Source: a virus
IMG/VR virus record: IMGVR_UViG_3300034418_006582
Location: 1 to 64,000 of that record
Direction: 5' to 3' (one strand)
Length of the DNA: 64,000 nucleotides
Position numbers and translations under genes: made by a program. Shown in pieces: positions 1-7,584 of the stretch (position 1 is its first letter; every line of letters starts with the position of its first letter). A model generated the notes under the pieces. It made no database searches, had not been told where the DNA came from, and was given only the letters and a program-made list of their open reading frames with translations.

Positions 1-83
1 ACAAGGTAGAAGTCCAACATAAAGAAAGCCCCTCGTAAAGAGGGGTTTTCCGATTCTATAGATCCAGTATTGCTATTTGTTAG
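1..83. repeat. Left arm of exact 83-bp inverted repeat
   Basis: Bases 1-83 are the exact reverse complement of 11266-11348, checked base by base. The arm contains a terminator hairpin and the last codons and TAG stop of the leftward gene ending at 73. It starts at the first base of the window, so its outer boundary may be a contig end rather than a biological edge. It could be an inversion-prone repeat, a terminal repeat or an assembly or amplification chimera. Confidence 0.95.
24..49 (-). terminator. Terminator of leftward early operon
   Basis: CCCCTC (29-34) pairs with GAGGGG (40-45) around a five-base loop; on the minus strand a T-rich run follows. It closes the early operon. The same hairpin lies at 11304-11320 in the other repeat arm. 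Confidence 0.8.
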
Positions 84-669
84 TTCTGTATTCGTCAGTT
101 TGAAATTCTTTAGGTATAGGAATTACCCAAGACATCTGATCTAATACATCTTGTGTTTTAATTTTTGTGATGATATCTTTTCTGTTATATCGTCTGTAAG
201 GATGGTAAAGTGCTTTGTCTTTACTTACATATTTATTATATTTTTGGTAATCCTCAGTATAAACATTGCCTTTAGTTAATTTATCAGTCAATAACTGTAG
301 CCAAACTCTATCGATACCAACAAATCTTTGATAAAGATCAAATACAATATAATCTGCCTCGCCATATATCCAACCTGGTTTACCATCACCATTTTGATAC
401 TCAATCCATATAGTTCCCTCGTCTAAAGCGTCTTTTTCAGCTTTAATATCCATTGCACCCCAATGATCATAAGATGAAACAACATCGTATTTTTTGTATA
501 TGTTTTCTTGTAAAGTTGCCCACCTCACTTCATCATCGTATCTTTGTTTAAAAATATTGAAAAACTTTACTTCTGCTAACCTCCCACTATGCCCTTTAGC
601 TGGTTGATTAGATCTAGGGTGTATGTAAGCGTCAGTAGTATTTAATAAATTATCATCATTGTTTGGCAT
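73..669 (-). CDS. Putative PD-(D/E)XK-like nuclease, last gene of early operon
   Basis: About 198 aa. ATG at 669 is chosen because AAAGGA lies just upstream; an in-frame ATG at 696 lacks this. The middle of the protein has a D-I-K-A-E-K strand followed by W-I-E-Y-Q-N and a G-E-A-D-Y segment, compatible with a restriction-endonuclease fold, but I do not recognise a named family. It overlaps the upstream methyltransferase by 14 bp, so it could be a partner of the three methyltransferases or a recombination nuclease. The last three codons fall inside the inverted repeat, so the natural C-terminus could differ if that repeat is an artefact. Confidence 0.5.
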   Translation of the reverse strand: MPNNDDNLLNTTDAYIHPRSNQPAKGHSGRLAEVKFFNIFKQRYDDEVRWATLQENIYKKYDVVSSYDHWGAMDIKAEKDALDEGTIWIEYQNGDGKPGWIYGEADYIVFDLYQRFVGIDRVWLQLLTDKLTKGNVYTEDYQKYNKYVSKDKALYHPYRRYNRKDIITKIKTQDVLDQMSWVIPIPKEFQTDEYRTNK

Positions 670-1387
670 ATAAAATCCTTTCCCTCGCAATGTCAAAATA
701 TTCTTTCTTTTTTTCGATACCTATAAAATTTCTATCGGTGTTAAATGCTGCAACACCACTTGTACCAGATCCCATACAGTTGTCTAACACAACATCACCA
801 GGATCTGTATAACTTTTTATTAAAAATTCAGCTAAAGCAACAGGTTTTTGTGTTGGATGTAATCCTCTATCTCTTGTAAACTTTTGAATTGTTTTAGGAT
901 ATCTAAAACCGTCATTTTCTGTAAGAGTTCTTTTAAGTGGCTTACCTTTCCAATTCTCACTACTTCTACCAGAATATTGAGAATATGCTTCTCCTTTTGT
1001 AAACTGTGGATTATATTTCATAGGTTGTGTTTTTCCATAAGTAACACGACCTTTTCCAAATATAAGCACATACTCGTGGATTCTAATTGGTTGCCATTTT
1101 GCACTGACAAAATTAGTTCCATTATCTTTTTCCCATACAATATCATATTTGTATAAGTCTGATCCATTTCTGATCAACTCTTGAGCAAATTTCATAGTTG
1201 CGTGCATTGCTATACACCCACCGTCTTTAACAATTCGTCTGTAATGATCAAATAAAATTTTAGAGTCTATTAGTTTGTTGTCCCAATTATTACCAGTTTC
1301 TTTGTATGGTAAATCTACTAATACCATATCTATAGAGTTATCCTCTATGATAGGCAATATGTCTAAACAATCATTGTTGTAAAGCAT
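656..1387 (-). CDS. DNA methyltransferase, beta class (N6-A or N4-C)
   Basis: About 243 aa. The catalytic motif D-L-P-Y is at residues 25-28 and the SAM-binding D-N-C-M-G-S-G-T is near residue 202, the IV-then-I order of beta-class amino-methyltransferases (N6_N4_Mtase family). H-P-T-Q-K-P lies before motif I as expected. The chosen ATG at 1387 is the first codon of the conserved M-L-Y-N-N-D-C start and follows a purine-rich site; the upstream extension to 1435 overlaps the neighbour. First of three tandem overlapping methyltransferases. Target sequence not predictable. Confidence 0.9.
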   Translation of the reverse strand: MLYNNDCLDILPIIEDNSIDMVLVDLPYKETGNNWDNKLIDSKILFDHYRRIVKDGGCIAMHATMKFAQELIRNGSDLYKYDIVWEKDNGTNFVSAKWQPIRIHEYVLIFGKGRVTYGKTQPMKYNPQFTKGEAYSQYSGRSSENWKGKPLKRTLTENDGFRYPKTIQKFTRDRGLHPTQKPVALAEFLIKSYTDPGDVVLDNCMGSGTSGVAAFNTDRNFIGIEKKKEYFDIARERILYAKQ

Positions 1388-2165
1388 TTTCAATTCTTTT
1401 CTGTGCGATATCGTAATAATTAATATCTTGATCAATTCCAGTAAAAGATCTACCTAAATTAGCACAAGCTACTCCAGTAGTGCCACTTCCCATGACAGGA
1501 TCTAAGACACTTTCACCTTCTTTTGTATATGTGTTGATAAGATATTCCAGTAATGCTACTGGCTTTTGTGTTGGGTGATGTCCACGATCACCTTTTGCCC
1601 TATTGTTAAAAAGTTGTACAGAGCTAGGATATCTTAGCTCATCATTACCTGCGTCATTAGTTGAATCATGTGTTCCTTTATTTATTCCCTGCCCCATAAA
1701 TTCACCAACGGCTTTTCTTGATTTGTCCGAGTAAGCATATTTAGATCTTGATAAACCTGTGCCTTTTCTTTCCTCTTTTATAGGATAATATTTAGGTTTA
1801 TTTTTCCCAAAGACTAAAACACTCTCATGTTCTTTCATAGGTGCATATTTGGCCTGAGCAAAATTACTTGCACCAGTTTTTTGATATATCCACTCATATC
1901 TAAACATTTCATAATTACTTGAAACTAAAGCACTTGTAAATGGTTGTGACGCTGTAAAAACTAATGCTGCGTGATCTTTTGTACAGTAATCAATAGCTGA
2001 CCATAATTGTTCAAATGGTATAATCGCGTCCCATTTACAATTTGTTGTTCCATATGGTAGATCAGCAAATACCATATCAAAATGTTTAGACGGTAATGAA
2101 TACATTGTTTCTAAACAATTGCCTACAAATAGATCTATATCTATTTGTTTATTTTTTAAGCTCAT
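1371..2165 (-). CDS. DNA methyltransferase, beta class (N6-A or N4-C)
   Basis: 264 aa. D-L-P-Y-G at residues 35-39, H-P-T-Q-K-P and D-P-V-M-G-S-G-T-T-G in the C-terminal third give the beta-class order. ATG at 2165 follows GAGG. Its 3' end overlaps the next methyltransferase by 17 bp and its 5' end the previous one, consistent with coupled translation. It resembles its left neighbour in layout but differs in the central target-recognition region, so a different recognition site is likely. Confidence 0.9.
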   Translation of the reverse strand: MSLKNKQIDIDLFVGNCLETMYSLPSKHFDMVFADLPYGTTNCKWDAIIPFEQLWSAIDYCTKDHAALVFTASQPFTSALVSSNYEMFRYEWIYQKTGASNFAQAKYAPMKEHESVLVFGKNKPKYYPIKEERKGTGLSRSKYAYSDKSRKAVGEFMGQGINKGTHDSTNDAGNDELRYPSSVQLFNNRAKGDRGHHPTQKPVALLEYLINTYTKEGESVLDPVMGSGTTGVACANLGRSFTGIDQDINYYDIAQKRIENALQQ

Positions 2166-2871
2166 CTAACCTCTTTTTCGCTACATTATAATAATAGTCA
2201 TCTAACTCATAACCTACAAACTTCATATTATTTTCTAAGGCAACAACACCAGTTGTTCCTAAACCCATAAAAGGATCTAATATTGTTGCGCCCTCGTTAG
2301 CGAAATGTTTTAAGATTGTTTCAACTAATTCTTTTGGAAAAGTAGCTTTATGTTTTTTATCATAACTAGGCTCTCGTCTTATGTCCCATACATTTGATAC
2401 TGTGCCACGATCAAATGGAGCTTTTGTAAATTGTCTTGATATAGCATTATCTTTTTCAAAAACTAATATATTTTCATATTGTGAATTTAAAACTTGTGGT
2501 TGCATTGCTGGTTGTGCAATTACTTTATTCCATATAATAACTTCTTTTAATTGCTCATTTAGATCTCCCATGATACGAAATAAAGCTCTTTTGTTTCCAG
2601 TCAAAAACTGAACATTATAAAAAACTAAATTGGAGATTCTAATAAGTTCTCTTAATACCTCGATGTGAAATTCGTAATATTGATCCATAGTTAGTTTGTC
2701 GTCAAAATTGCTTTTGTATTTAGTGGAAATTGAACTTTCCTCGGATCTAAATAAATATTTACCATATCTAATTCTTAAATTCATATTATACGGTGGACTT
2801 GTAATAGTTAAATCTACTGAATTATCGTCCATTTCTTTAAGAAGTTCTAGACAATTTCCTTTTTTTATCAT
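2149..2871 (-). CDS. DNA methyltransferase, beta class with SPPY motif
   Basis: About 240 aa. T-S-P-P-Y is at residues 24-28 and D-P-F-M-G-L-G-T-T-G near the C-terminus. S-P-P-Y is most common in N4-cytosine enzymes, but N6-adenine enzymes also carry it. ATG at 2871 is chosen over a GTG at 2877 because AAAGG precedes it at good spacing. First of the three-gene methyltransferase run; upstream is the non-coding gap. Confidence 0.88.
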   Translation of the reverse strand: MIKKGNCLELLKEMDDNSVDLTITSPPYNMNLRIRYGKYLFRSEESSISTKYKSNFDDKLTMDQYYEFHIEVLRELIRISNLVFYNVQFLTGNKRALFRIMGDLNEQLKEVIIWNKVIAQPAMQPQVLNSQYENILVFEKDNAISRQFTKAPFDRGTVSNVWDIRREPSYDKKHKATFPKELVETILKHFANEGATILDPFMGLGTTGVVALENNMKFVGYELDDYYYNVAKKRLDELKK

Positions 2872-3108
2872 TATCACCTTTCGTTAGTTAGTGGAAGGGG
2901 GTATCTTACCCCCTAGCAACCTCTTAAATTCTCAACTAGTTGAATAGTTCAAATTATGGCTGTCTCCCACCATTTTACAAAGCGTGTAAGCTAGCTTGCT
3001 ATCGATCAACTATTTAGCTGATCTCTTAATGCTTTGTAAAGTGGAGCTGGAGGGAATCGAACCCTCGTTAGATTACTGGTAATTGGGGACCAGCAACCTC
3101 TAACCCTG
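2872..3108. other. Palindrome-rich non-coding gap in early operon
   Basis: The only sizeable gap in the early operon. It holds hairpin GGGGGTA/TACCCCC (2897-2913), a 12-bp palindrome TCAACTAGTTGA near 2931-2943, the inverted repeat TTTACAAAGC (2974-2983) with GCTTTGTAAA (3031-3040), a palindromic AAGCTAGCTT and a GATCA/TGATC stem near 3002-3023, and, overlapping its right end, a tRNA-like element. Such density of dyads suggests a replication origin, an attachment site or RNA processing signals. No open reading frame was seen. Confidence 0.6.
2897..2913 (-). terminator. Hairpin upstream of methyltransferase run
   Basis: Seven-bp stem GGGGGTA/TACCCCC with a three-base loop. There is no strong T-run, so it may be an attenuator or RNA stability element rather than a full terminator. 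Confidence 0.4.
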
Positions 3109-3116
3109 TCAGCCCC
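3042..3116 (-). ncRNA. tmRNA-like tRNA domain without message region
   Basis: On the minus strand a 7-bp acceptor stem GGGGCTG/CAGCTCC with G3-U70, a D-loop-like stretch resembling the tmRNA 5' end, a helix CTGGT/ACCAG nested in GTTAGA/TCTAAC, and a perfect T arm GAGGG-TTCGATT-CCCTC, ending in A73. The acceptor is that of bacterial tmRNA and G3-U70 is the alanine identity pair. The eight-base apical loop lacks T33 and no canonical D stem exists, so it is not an ordinary tRNA. No tag frame or pseudoknots are present and CCA is not encoded. It could be a tmRNA-derived attachment core or a structured RNA. It overlaps the ParB-like gene stop by 8 bp. Confidence 0.5.
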
Positions 3117-3759
3117 TTAGATCCAGTTGATCTTTAATCCATTCAATAATATCTTGTGGACTGTTAGATCCGAGATCTTTAACAATCTTTTCTTCCCATT
3201 TATAAAAGTGATCAGCGTCAATACCAAATCTGTATCGACCTAGTTTAAATCTAATTGTTGTTTCATCATCAGGTTCGTCAATATCCTCTTCCTCAAATAT
3301 GTTGTATTCCATATCATCTAAAAGGTTTTGCATATCATCTAAATCAAAACCAACACCAGAAAGATCTTCAGTATCTGTAGCTACTTTATCTAACAGATCC
3401 ATAAGTTCATCGGTTTTCCAACCACCTTTTTCTACTAATCTATTTGAAGCAATTAAATATGCGTCAGCCTCAGCGTCTGACTTAAAAGAAACACCTGTAA
3501 CAACAGGAATCAACCAATTACCATCATCATCTAAGTTGATGTTTGTTGGTGGATTACTTTTATCTTCTTTTTCTAATAATTTAAGTGTTTCAAGCCGACC
3601 ATGACCAGCAACTAGTTTCCCAGTTGTTTCATTTTTTATAATCGGCTCTACAAAGCCCCATCTTTTAATAGATGAATAGATCTCCCCAATATCATGATCT
3701 TTAGGGTTAGCATCTGCCACCTCTATATCATTTAATGAGAAATATTCTATTTTTGTCAT
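3109..3759 (-). CDS. ParB/Srx-fold domain protein
   Basis: 216 aa. The N-terminal half is a ParB N-terminal (sulfiredoxin-fold) domain: an I-x-x-L...N-P start and the signature A-G-H-G-R at residues 51-55. The C-terminal half is acidic and unassigned. In phages such proteins commonly sit beside DNA methyltransferases or replication genes and may act as CTPase or nuclease modules; partition is not implied. Its ATG directly follows the SSB stop codon. Confidence 0.75.
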   Translation of the reverse strand: MTKIEYFSLNDIEVADANPKDHDIGEIYSSIKRWGFVEPIIKNETTGKLVAGHGRLETLKLLEKEDKSNPPTNINLDDDGNWLIPVVTGVSFKSDAEADAYLIASNRLVEKGGWKTDELMDLLDKVATDTEDLSGVGFDLDDMQNLLDDMEYNIFEEEDIDEPDDETTIRFKLGRYRFGIDADHFYKWEEKIVKDLGSNSPQDIIEWIKDQLDLRG

Positions 3760-4197
3760 TTAAAAAGGTAAATCACTATCTGCTGGCTTATTAAATACTT
3801 CATCAGCATTTAATGTAGTATCAGCTTTGGGTGGTGTAGGTGCTGCACCGTTGTTTATAGTTACAGAACCAAATACAACTGAAACGCCAAGTTCGTCAAC
3901 AATTATTTTTGTTGATTTACCCTTAGTGCCATCTTTTTTGTCATAAGTGCTTACTTCTAACTTACCTTTAATGATCACTGGTAAACTTTTAGTTCCACCA
4001 CCAAAACAATCAGAAATTTTATCAGCTAATGCGTTTCTTTCATTGTTGAAAGCAATTACATCAAACCAACCATCTTCTTTGTCTTTACCTTGATATACTT
4101 TTAGACCAGCAGTCATGTAAGAGTTACCACTATTGCTAGTTTTATACTCTACATTACATAATGTTCCACTAATAACTATTTCATTTGGAAATGCCAT
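3760..4197 (-). CDS. ssb: Single-stranded DNA-binding protein
   Basis: 145 aa. OB-fold N-terminal domain with typical SSB landmarks (I-x-G-T-L opening, W-F-D-V-I-A-F-x-N centre, G-K-L-E-V strand), a flexible Pro/Ala/Asn-rich linker, and the acidic tip D-S-D-L-P-F that recruits SSB partners. It coats ssDNA during phage replication and recombination. AGGAGA precedes the ATG, which overlaps the upstream stop as TAATG. Confidence 0.95.
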   Translation of the reverse strand: MAFPNEIVISGTLCNVEYKTSNSGNSYMTAGLKVYQGKDKEDGWFDVIAFNNERNALADKISDCFGGGTKSLPVIIKGKLEVSTYDKKDGTKGKSTKIIVDELGVSVVFGSVTINNGAAPTPPKADTTLNADEVFNKPADSDLPF

Positions 4198-4694
4198 TAT
4201 TCTTCTCCTAACTTATTCTTAACTTTAAAAAGCCCTGAGCTAAAACCTATGCCACCTTCTTCAGCGCATTGTTTTGCGTAGCTTTCTTTTCCACCATCAA
4301 ACCACTCTTTTGAATAATCAATGGTTTCGTATTTTGCTTTAGTGCCTTGCAATTGTCTTTTTTTACCAGACTCATACATAGCATGAGCAAAACTTTCACA
4401 ACCTATTTCTTTTAAATAATCATTTAATGAATATTTTTTTCCCTCAAATTGTGGCACTTCATGATCAGTGTATTCATATCTCATGATCTCCGATGCAGAA
4501 GCATATATTTTTGACGGATTTGGGACAAATTCATCACCAGCTTTAAATGATCTTTCAATAGCACCTTCAATGTGTCTTATATCAAAACCTTTTAATTCAT
4601 CAAAAGCACTAATTGCTTGTTCATCAGTCCAGTGAAAATTTGGCCATTTTAATTTCATAAAATTAACACAGTTTGCCCATTGATTTTTATTCAT
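4197..4694 (-). CDS. Putative helicase loader / replication accessory protein
   Basis: About 165 aa (ATG at 4694; a GTG at 4703 is also possible). A helical, Trp-rich N-terminus (W-P-N-F-H-W-T-D-E) and a charged C-terminus recall small phage helicase loaders of the G39P type. The main support is position, between a replication-organiser-like gene and ssb. Family assignment is inference. The start overlaps the upstream gene's end. Confidence 0.4.
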   Translation of the reverse strand: MNKNQWANCVNFMKLKWPNFHWTDEQAISAFDELKGFDIRHIEGAIERSFKAGDEFVPNPSKIYASASEIMRYEYTDHEVPQFEGKKYSLNDYLKEIGCESFAHAMYESGKKRQLQGTKAKYETIDYSKEWFDGGKESYAKQCAEEGGIGFSSGLFKVKNKLGEE

Positions 4695-5409
4695 TGTTTT
4701 CACTTTCTACCCATGCTTGTAATTCTGCTTTTGATTGTTGATTTACTAATTGTTTATCAATTTGTTTTTTATCTTTAGGTGAAACAACTTGATCTAACCA
4801 AAGCCAATTACCAACTAAAGCATCAGGAGTTGGTCTATCTTTCCAGCGAACAAAATAATTAAATCCTCGCCTGCGTATTTCATCAGGTGTCGCATTTAAG
4901 TCATTTAATTCTTTAGAAGCAACATTTAATTTACCTCTTACTTTTTTAGTTATTTCATCTTTACACTCTGAATAAGGTCTTCCTACACAAACTTCTACTA
5001 ATGCAGTAAAAAGTTCATTGTGTCTAGATTCTATTACTACATCTGTTTCGTTAGTTTCTTTATGTATTCTTTGTTTTCTTTTACGATCACGATCTATTTG
5101 TCTGCGATCAATTAAAGTACCATGATACTCAGCCCAGTCATGAATAATTAATTCGTTATCGTATTGATCTAGCCAACCTGCTTCAACTAATGCTTTTATA
5201 AATTCGTCATTATCGCCATCGTAATTCGCTGCCTTAGCAATTCTTTTCTGATATTTAGTTATATCACCACTGTCTGCATAGGATAAAGCCCACCACCATA
5301 AATAATGTAGATGACCTATTACTTGTGCAGGGTGTAGTTTGAGAATTTCTGCTAGTTCATCAACTTTAGGATGTTGTGATAATGATTCATCACTTTTGAT
5401 CCATGCCAT
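4687..5409 (-). CDS. Phage replication initiator/organiser-like protein
   Basis: 240 aa. The N-terminal region (M-A-W-I-K-S-D-E-S-L-S-Q-H-P-K, then W-W-W-A-L and a Trp/His segment ending D-W-A-E-Y-H) matches the winged-helix domain typical of phage replisome organisers; a basic linker (D-R-D-R-K-R-K-Q-R) and a second helical domain follow. It likely binds the origin and recruits helicase with the next gene. GGAGAG precedes the ATG. Confidence 0.65.
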   Translation of the reverse strand: MAWIKSDESLSQHPKVDELAEILKLHPAQVIGHLHYLWWWALSYADSGDITKYQKRIAKAANYDGDNDEFIKALVEAGWLDQYDNELIIHDWAEYHGTLIDRRQIDRDRKRKQRIHKETNETDVVIESRHNELFTALVEVCVGRPYSECKDEITKKVRGKLNVASKELNDLNATPDEIRRRGFNYFVRWKDRPTPDALVGNWLWLDQVVSPKDKKQIDKQLVNQQSKAELQAWVESENNE

Positions 5410-5776
5410 TTTGTTCTCTCTCCTTTTCCCAATTTTTTAACAGTCCATTTACTAATGATTCTAGCTCAGACAATCTTGTAACTAAAAGACCGTCACCAGT
5501 TCCATTAGGCATACATATCATAGCAAAAGGTTTGTCTTGTTGCACCCCTTTTGTAGATTTTAATTTTTGTTCTGTTTGTTCTTCTATTCTAAAAAAAAGA
5601 CTTGCAACTTTATCAACTTGTTTTCCAGCTTTAACTTCAAACTGTACTTCAGAGTTCCAAAGTTCCTCGTCCATGTTTGAAGCACCAAATTCACGATCTG
5701 GCACTCTCAACAACTTTCTTGCTCGTTCTTGCTTTTGCAAGCCAGAACCCATTGCGTTTATTTGTTCGTCTTTCAT
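5390..5776 (-). CDS. Nuclease-like protein, paralogue A (resolvase-type)
   Basis: 128 aa. It shares R-K-L-L/R-V-P..., the core F-E-V-K-A-G-K-Q, and the late pattern D-G-L-(L/V) with the protein at 6012-6524, so the two are tandem paralogues. E-V-K preceded by a helical Arg/Glu region fits a PD-(D/E)XK fold such as phage Holliday-junction resolvases, but the usual upstream Asp is not clear. Could instead be a non-catalytic partner. Start has only a weak upstream site. Confidence 0.5.
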   Translation of the reverse strand: MKDEQINAMGSGLQKQERARKLLRVPDREFGASNMDEELWNSEVQFEVKAGKQVDKVASLFFRIEEQTEQKLKSTKGVQQDKPFAMICMPNGTGDGLLVTRLSELESLVNGLLKNWEKEREQNGMDQK

Positions 5777-6012
5777 ACGAAATTAAATCCTGGATCTGCT
5801 TTAGGTTTATTTTTTATATAATCCATAAGCTCTTGTGTTTCTAAAATAATACTTTTGTTCATGTCTTTTGTTTGCAGTAAGTTGTCGTCATCATCAACGA
5901 GATCCTCTTCGTCAACCCATGCAACAATGCAATCAGATCCATAAGCCCAATCTTTTTCATCGCCATAAATAGTATGGCGATCTTTAAAAGTAATTATTGG
6001 TATTACTGCCAT
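5773..6012 (-). CDS. Small acidic protein between the nuclease-like paralogues
   Basis: 79 aa from ATG at 6012, which overlaps the upstream stop as TAATG. Acidic (run of D-D-D-D), with a beta-rich opening M-A-V-I-P-I-I-T-F. No family recognised. It sits between two paralogous nuclease-like genes and is probably co-translated with them. Confidence 0.6.
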   Translation of the reverse strand: MAVIPIITFKDRHTIYGDEKDWAYGSDCIVAWVDEEDLVDDDDNLLQTKDMNKSIILETQELMDYIKNKPKADPGFNFV

Positions 6013-6524
6013 TATTCTTCGTATTCCTCCCAATTCTGTAAGAATCCTACCACAACATTTTCTATATCACTAATTCTAAACATAACTAATCCATCAGTTG
6101 TTCCATCAGGTTTTATTACACCGACAAATGGTTTCATATTTTTTCCGACATCGGCAAGGTTTGCATTTGATTGATCTTCCATTTTCAAAAACTTTGTCCA
6201 TATAGTTTGTATTTGCTTACCAGCTTTAACTTCAAATCTTAGTTCACCACGCCAATTTTCCTCATTGCCCATGTTTGATCTAAATCTGCTATTTGGTATT
6301 TTAAGTTGTTTACGAGCTTCTCGTTGTTTTCTCATACCTTTATTACGAGATCTTTTTCCACGCTTTTGAGCCTCAGTCCAATTAGATGTGTCTTTTCTAT
6401 TTTTTTGACCTATACCTTGCAAGCCTCGTTCTTCTGATTTACGCCTTTTCCAGTCAGAATATGTTTCATCATCTCTTATATCAAATTCTATATTATTATT
6501 CTTCTTCTCTATTTGCCCTGCCAT
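6012..6524 (-). CDS. Nuclease-like protein, paralogue B (resolvase-type)
   Basis: 170 aa. Compared with the 5390-5776 paralogue it has an extra basic N-terminal part and a clearer resolvase signature: R-S-R-N-K-G-M-R-K-Q-R-E-A-R followed by R-F-E-V-K-A-G-K-Q. R-x-x-x-K-G...E...E-V-K is typical of Holliday-junction resolvase-like PD-(D/E)XK enzymes. Likely role is branched-DNA processing during phage recombination. Overlaps its upstream neighbour by 29 bp. Confidence 0.55.
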   Translation of the reverse strand: MAGQIEKKNNNIEFDIRDDETYSDWKRRKSEERGLQGIGQKNRKDTSNWTEAQKRGKRSRNKGMRKQREARKQLKIPNSRFRSNMGNEENWRGELRFEVKAGKQIQTIWTKFLKMEDQSNANLADVGKNMKPFVGVIKPDGTTDGLVMFRISDIENVVVGFLQNWEEYEE

Positions 6525-6966
6525 TATTCTCCTTTAAGTTCTCTGCTGCATTTTTAAATAAACTAAATCCTCTACTACCTTCAGTAATAGGCATACCCAT
6601 TTCCTGCCATATTCCAAATATCTGCTGTCTTTTACTAGGTTTTTCTAAATAATCTAAAACATCTTCTATGTTCTTAAAATAATTCAATTTATTTAAAATT
6701 TTTAAAAAGTTAACAAATATAGGCCAGTCTTTCATAACACTTTCGATTCTTTCAGTGAGCATATTACCGTACCAGTCCATCTGTTTTTTTTCAAAAATAA
6801 ATTCTGCTTGTTTTAATAATTCTACTGTAATAGTAGATCTTAAAGAATCTGGTAGCGCTTTACCAAAATCACCGAAGTTACAAGGACAATCTGCTAAACA
6901 TGGTAAAAAAGGTTTAGCTTGACAATACATACAAGTTTCCTTTTCATCTCTTGAAAAATCACCCAT
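6496..6966 (-). CDS. Hypothetical protein with N-terminal Cys cluster
   Basis: 156 aa. Residues 12-29 contain C-x-x-C plus three further Cys (C-x7-C-x3-C-x-C), suggesting a metal site; the rest is helical and charged. No family recognised. Overlaps both neighbours in the early operon. Confidence 0.6.
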   Translation of the reverse strand: MGDFSRDEKETCMYCQAKPFLPCLADCPCNFGDFGKALPDSLRSTITVELLKQAEFIFEKKQMDWYGNMLTERIESVMKDWPIFVNFLKILNKLNYFKNIEDVLDYLEKPSKRQQIFGIWQEMGMPITEGSRGFSLFKNAAENLKENNGRANREEE

Positions 6967-7390
6967 TGATAATATCCTCTACTGAATTGACATTTTCCAT
7001 AAACAAATCAAAAACACCTGATATCTCACAGACTTTTATAAATTCATCTTCTTGATCTTTTTTTCTATATTGTTGAGCCAACTTATTATATTTTTTTATA
7101 CTAAAGTTATCTACTAAATTCTCTACATCTTCAAACAACCCAGCGTCAACATCGATAATTATTTCTTGATTTGGATTGTTGTAATATTCTTTGTACCAAT
7201 TTCTTTTGTCGTTTTTTATATTGTTAATTGTATATCTGTTAAACATTTCAGACATATTATCTAAAAACTCAACTACTTCGTTAAAAGACATATTGTCTAA
7301 AAAATGATTATCAAATTCCAAATCATCATCAATAGGATTATAATTTTCGTCATCATTTTCAAAGGCTTCGTTTGGATCCCACATGTACAT
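6959..7390 (-). CDS. Acidic hypothetical protein
   Basis: 143 aa, very rich in Asp, Glu and Asn, with no recognisable motif. ATG overlaps the stop of the upstream zinc-ribbon gene as TAATG. DNA-mimic-like acidity is noted, but no function is claimed. Confidence 0.6.
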   Translation of the reverse strand: MYMWDPNEAFENDDENYNPIDDDLEFDNHFLDNMSFNEVVEFLDNMSEMFNRYTINNIKNDKRNWYKEYYNNPNQEIIIDVDAGLFEDVENLVDNFSIKKYNKLAQQYRKKDQEDEFIKVCEISGVFDLFMENVNSVEDIING

Positions 7391-7563
7391 TACCTCAGTT
7401 TACTTTCTATACAATTATTACAAATCGAATCTTTACTATTTTGTTTCATTTTATTTGCACAAAACATACAGACACCTAAACCAGGTTTAGACTTAACGAC
7501 ACCATTATCAATTTTTTGCTGCCACCAAGCGTCAGATCCGACTTTTGCATTTTTGTAAGACAT
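7390..7563 (-). CDS. Small zinc-ribbon protein
   Basis: 57 aa. Two C-x-x-C pairs (residues 32/35 and 48/51) form a zinc ribbon at the C-terminus after the W-W-Q-Q segment. Stop and next start overlap (TAATG), supporting that it is real. Role unknown. Confidence 0.65.
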   Translation of the reverse strand: MSYKNAKVGSDAWWQQKIDNGVVKSKPGLGVCMFCANKMKQNSKDSICNNCIESKLR

Positions 7564-7584
7564 GTATCCATGTTAGTCGATTTA

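Noticed and set aside
884-1156. Plus-strand frame inside the first methyltransferase
   Set aside because: Antisense to a gene with clear catalytic motifs, and Cys/Phe-rich in the way shadow frames usually are.
3042-3116. Ordinary tRNA gene
   Set aside because: No D stem, eight-base apical loop, no T33 and no plausible anticodon; the acceptor and D-loop run fit tmRNA better.
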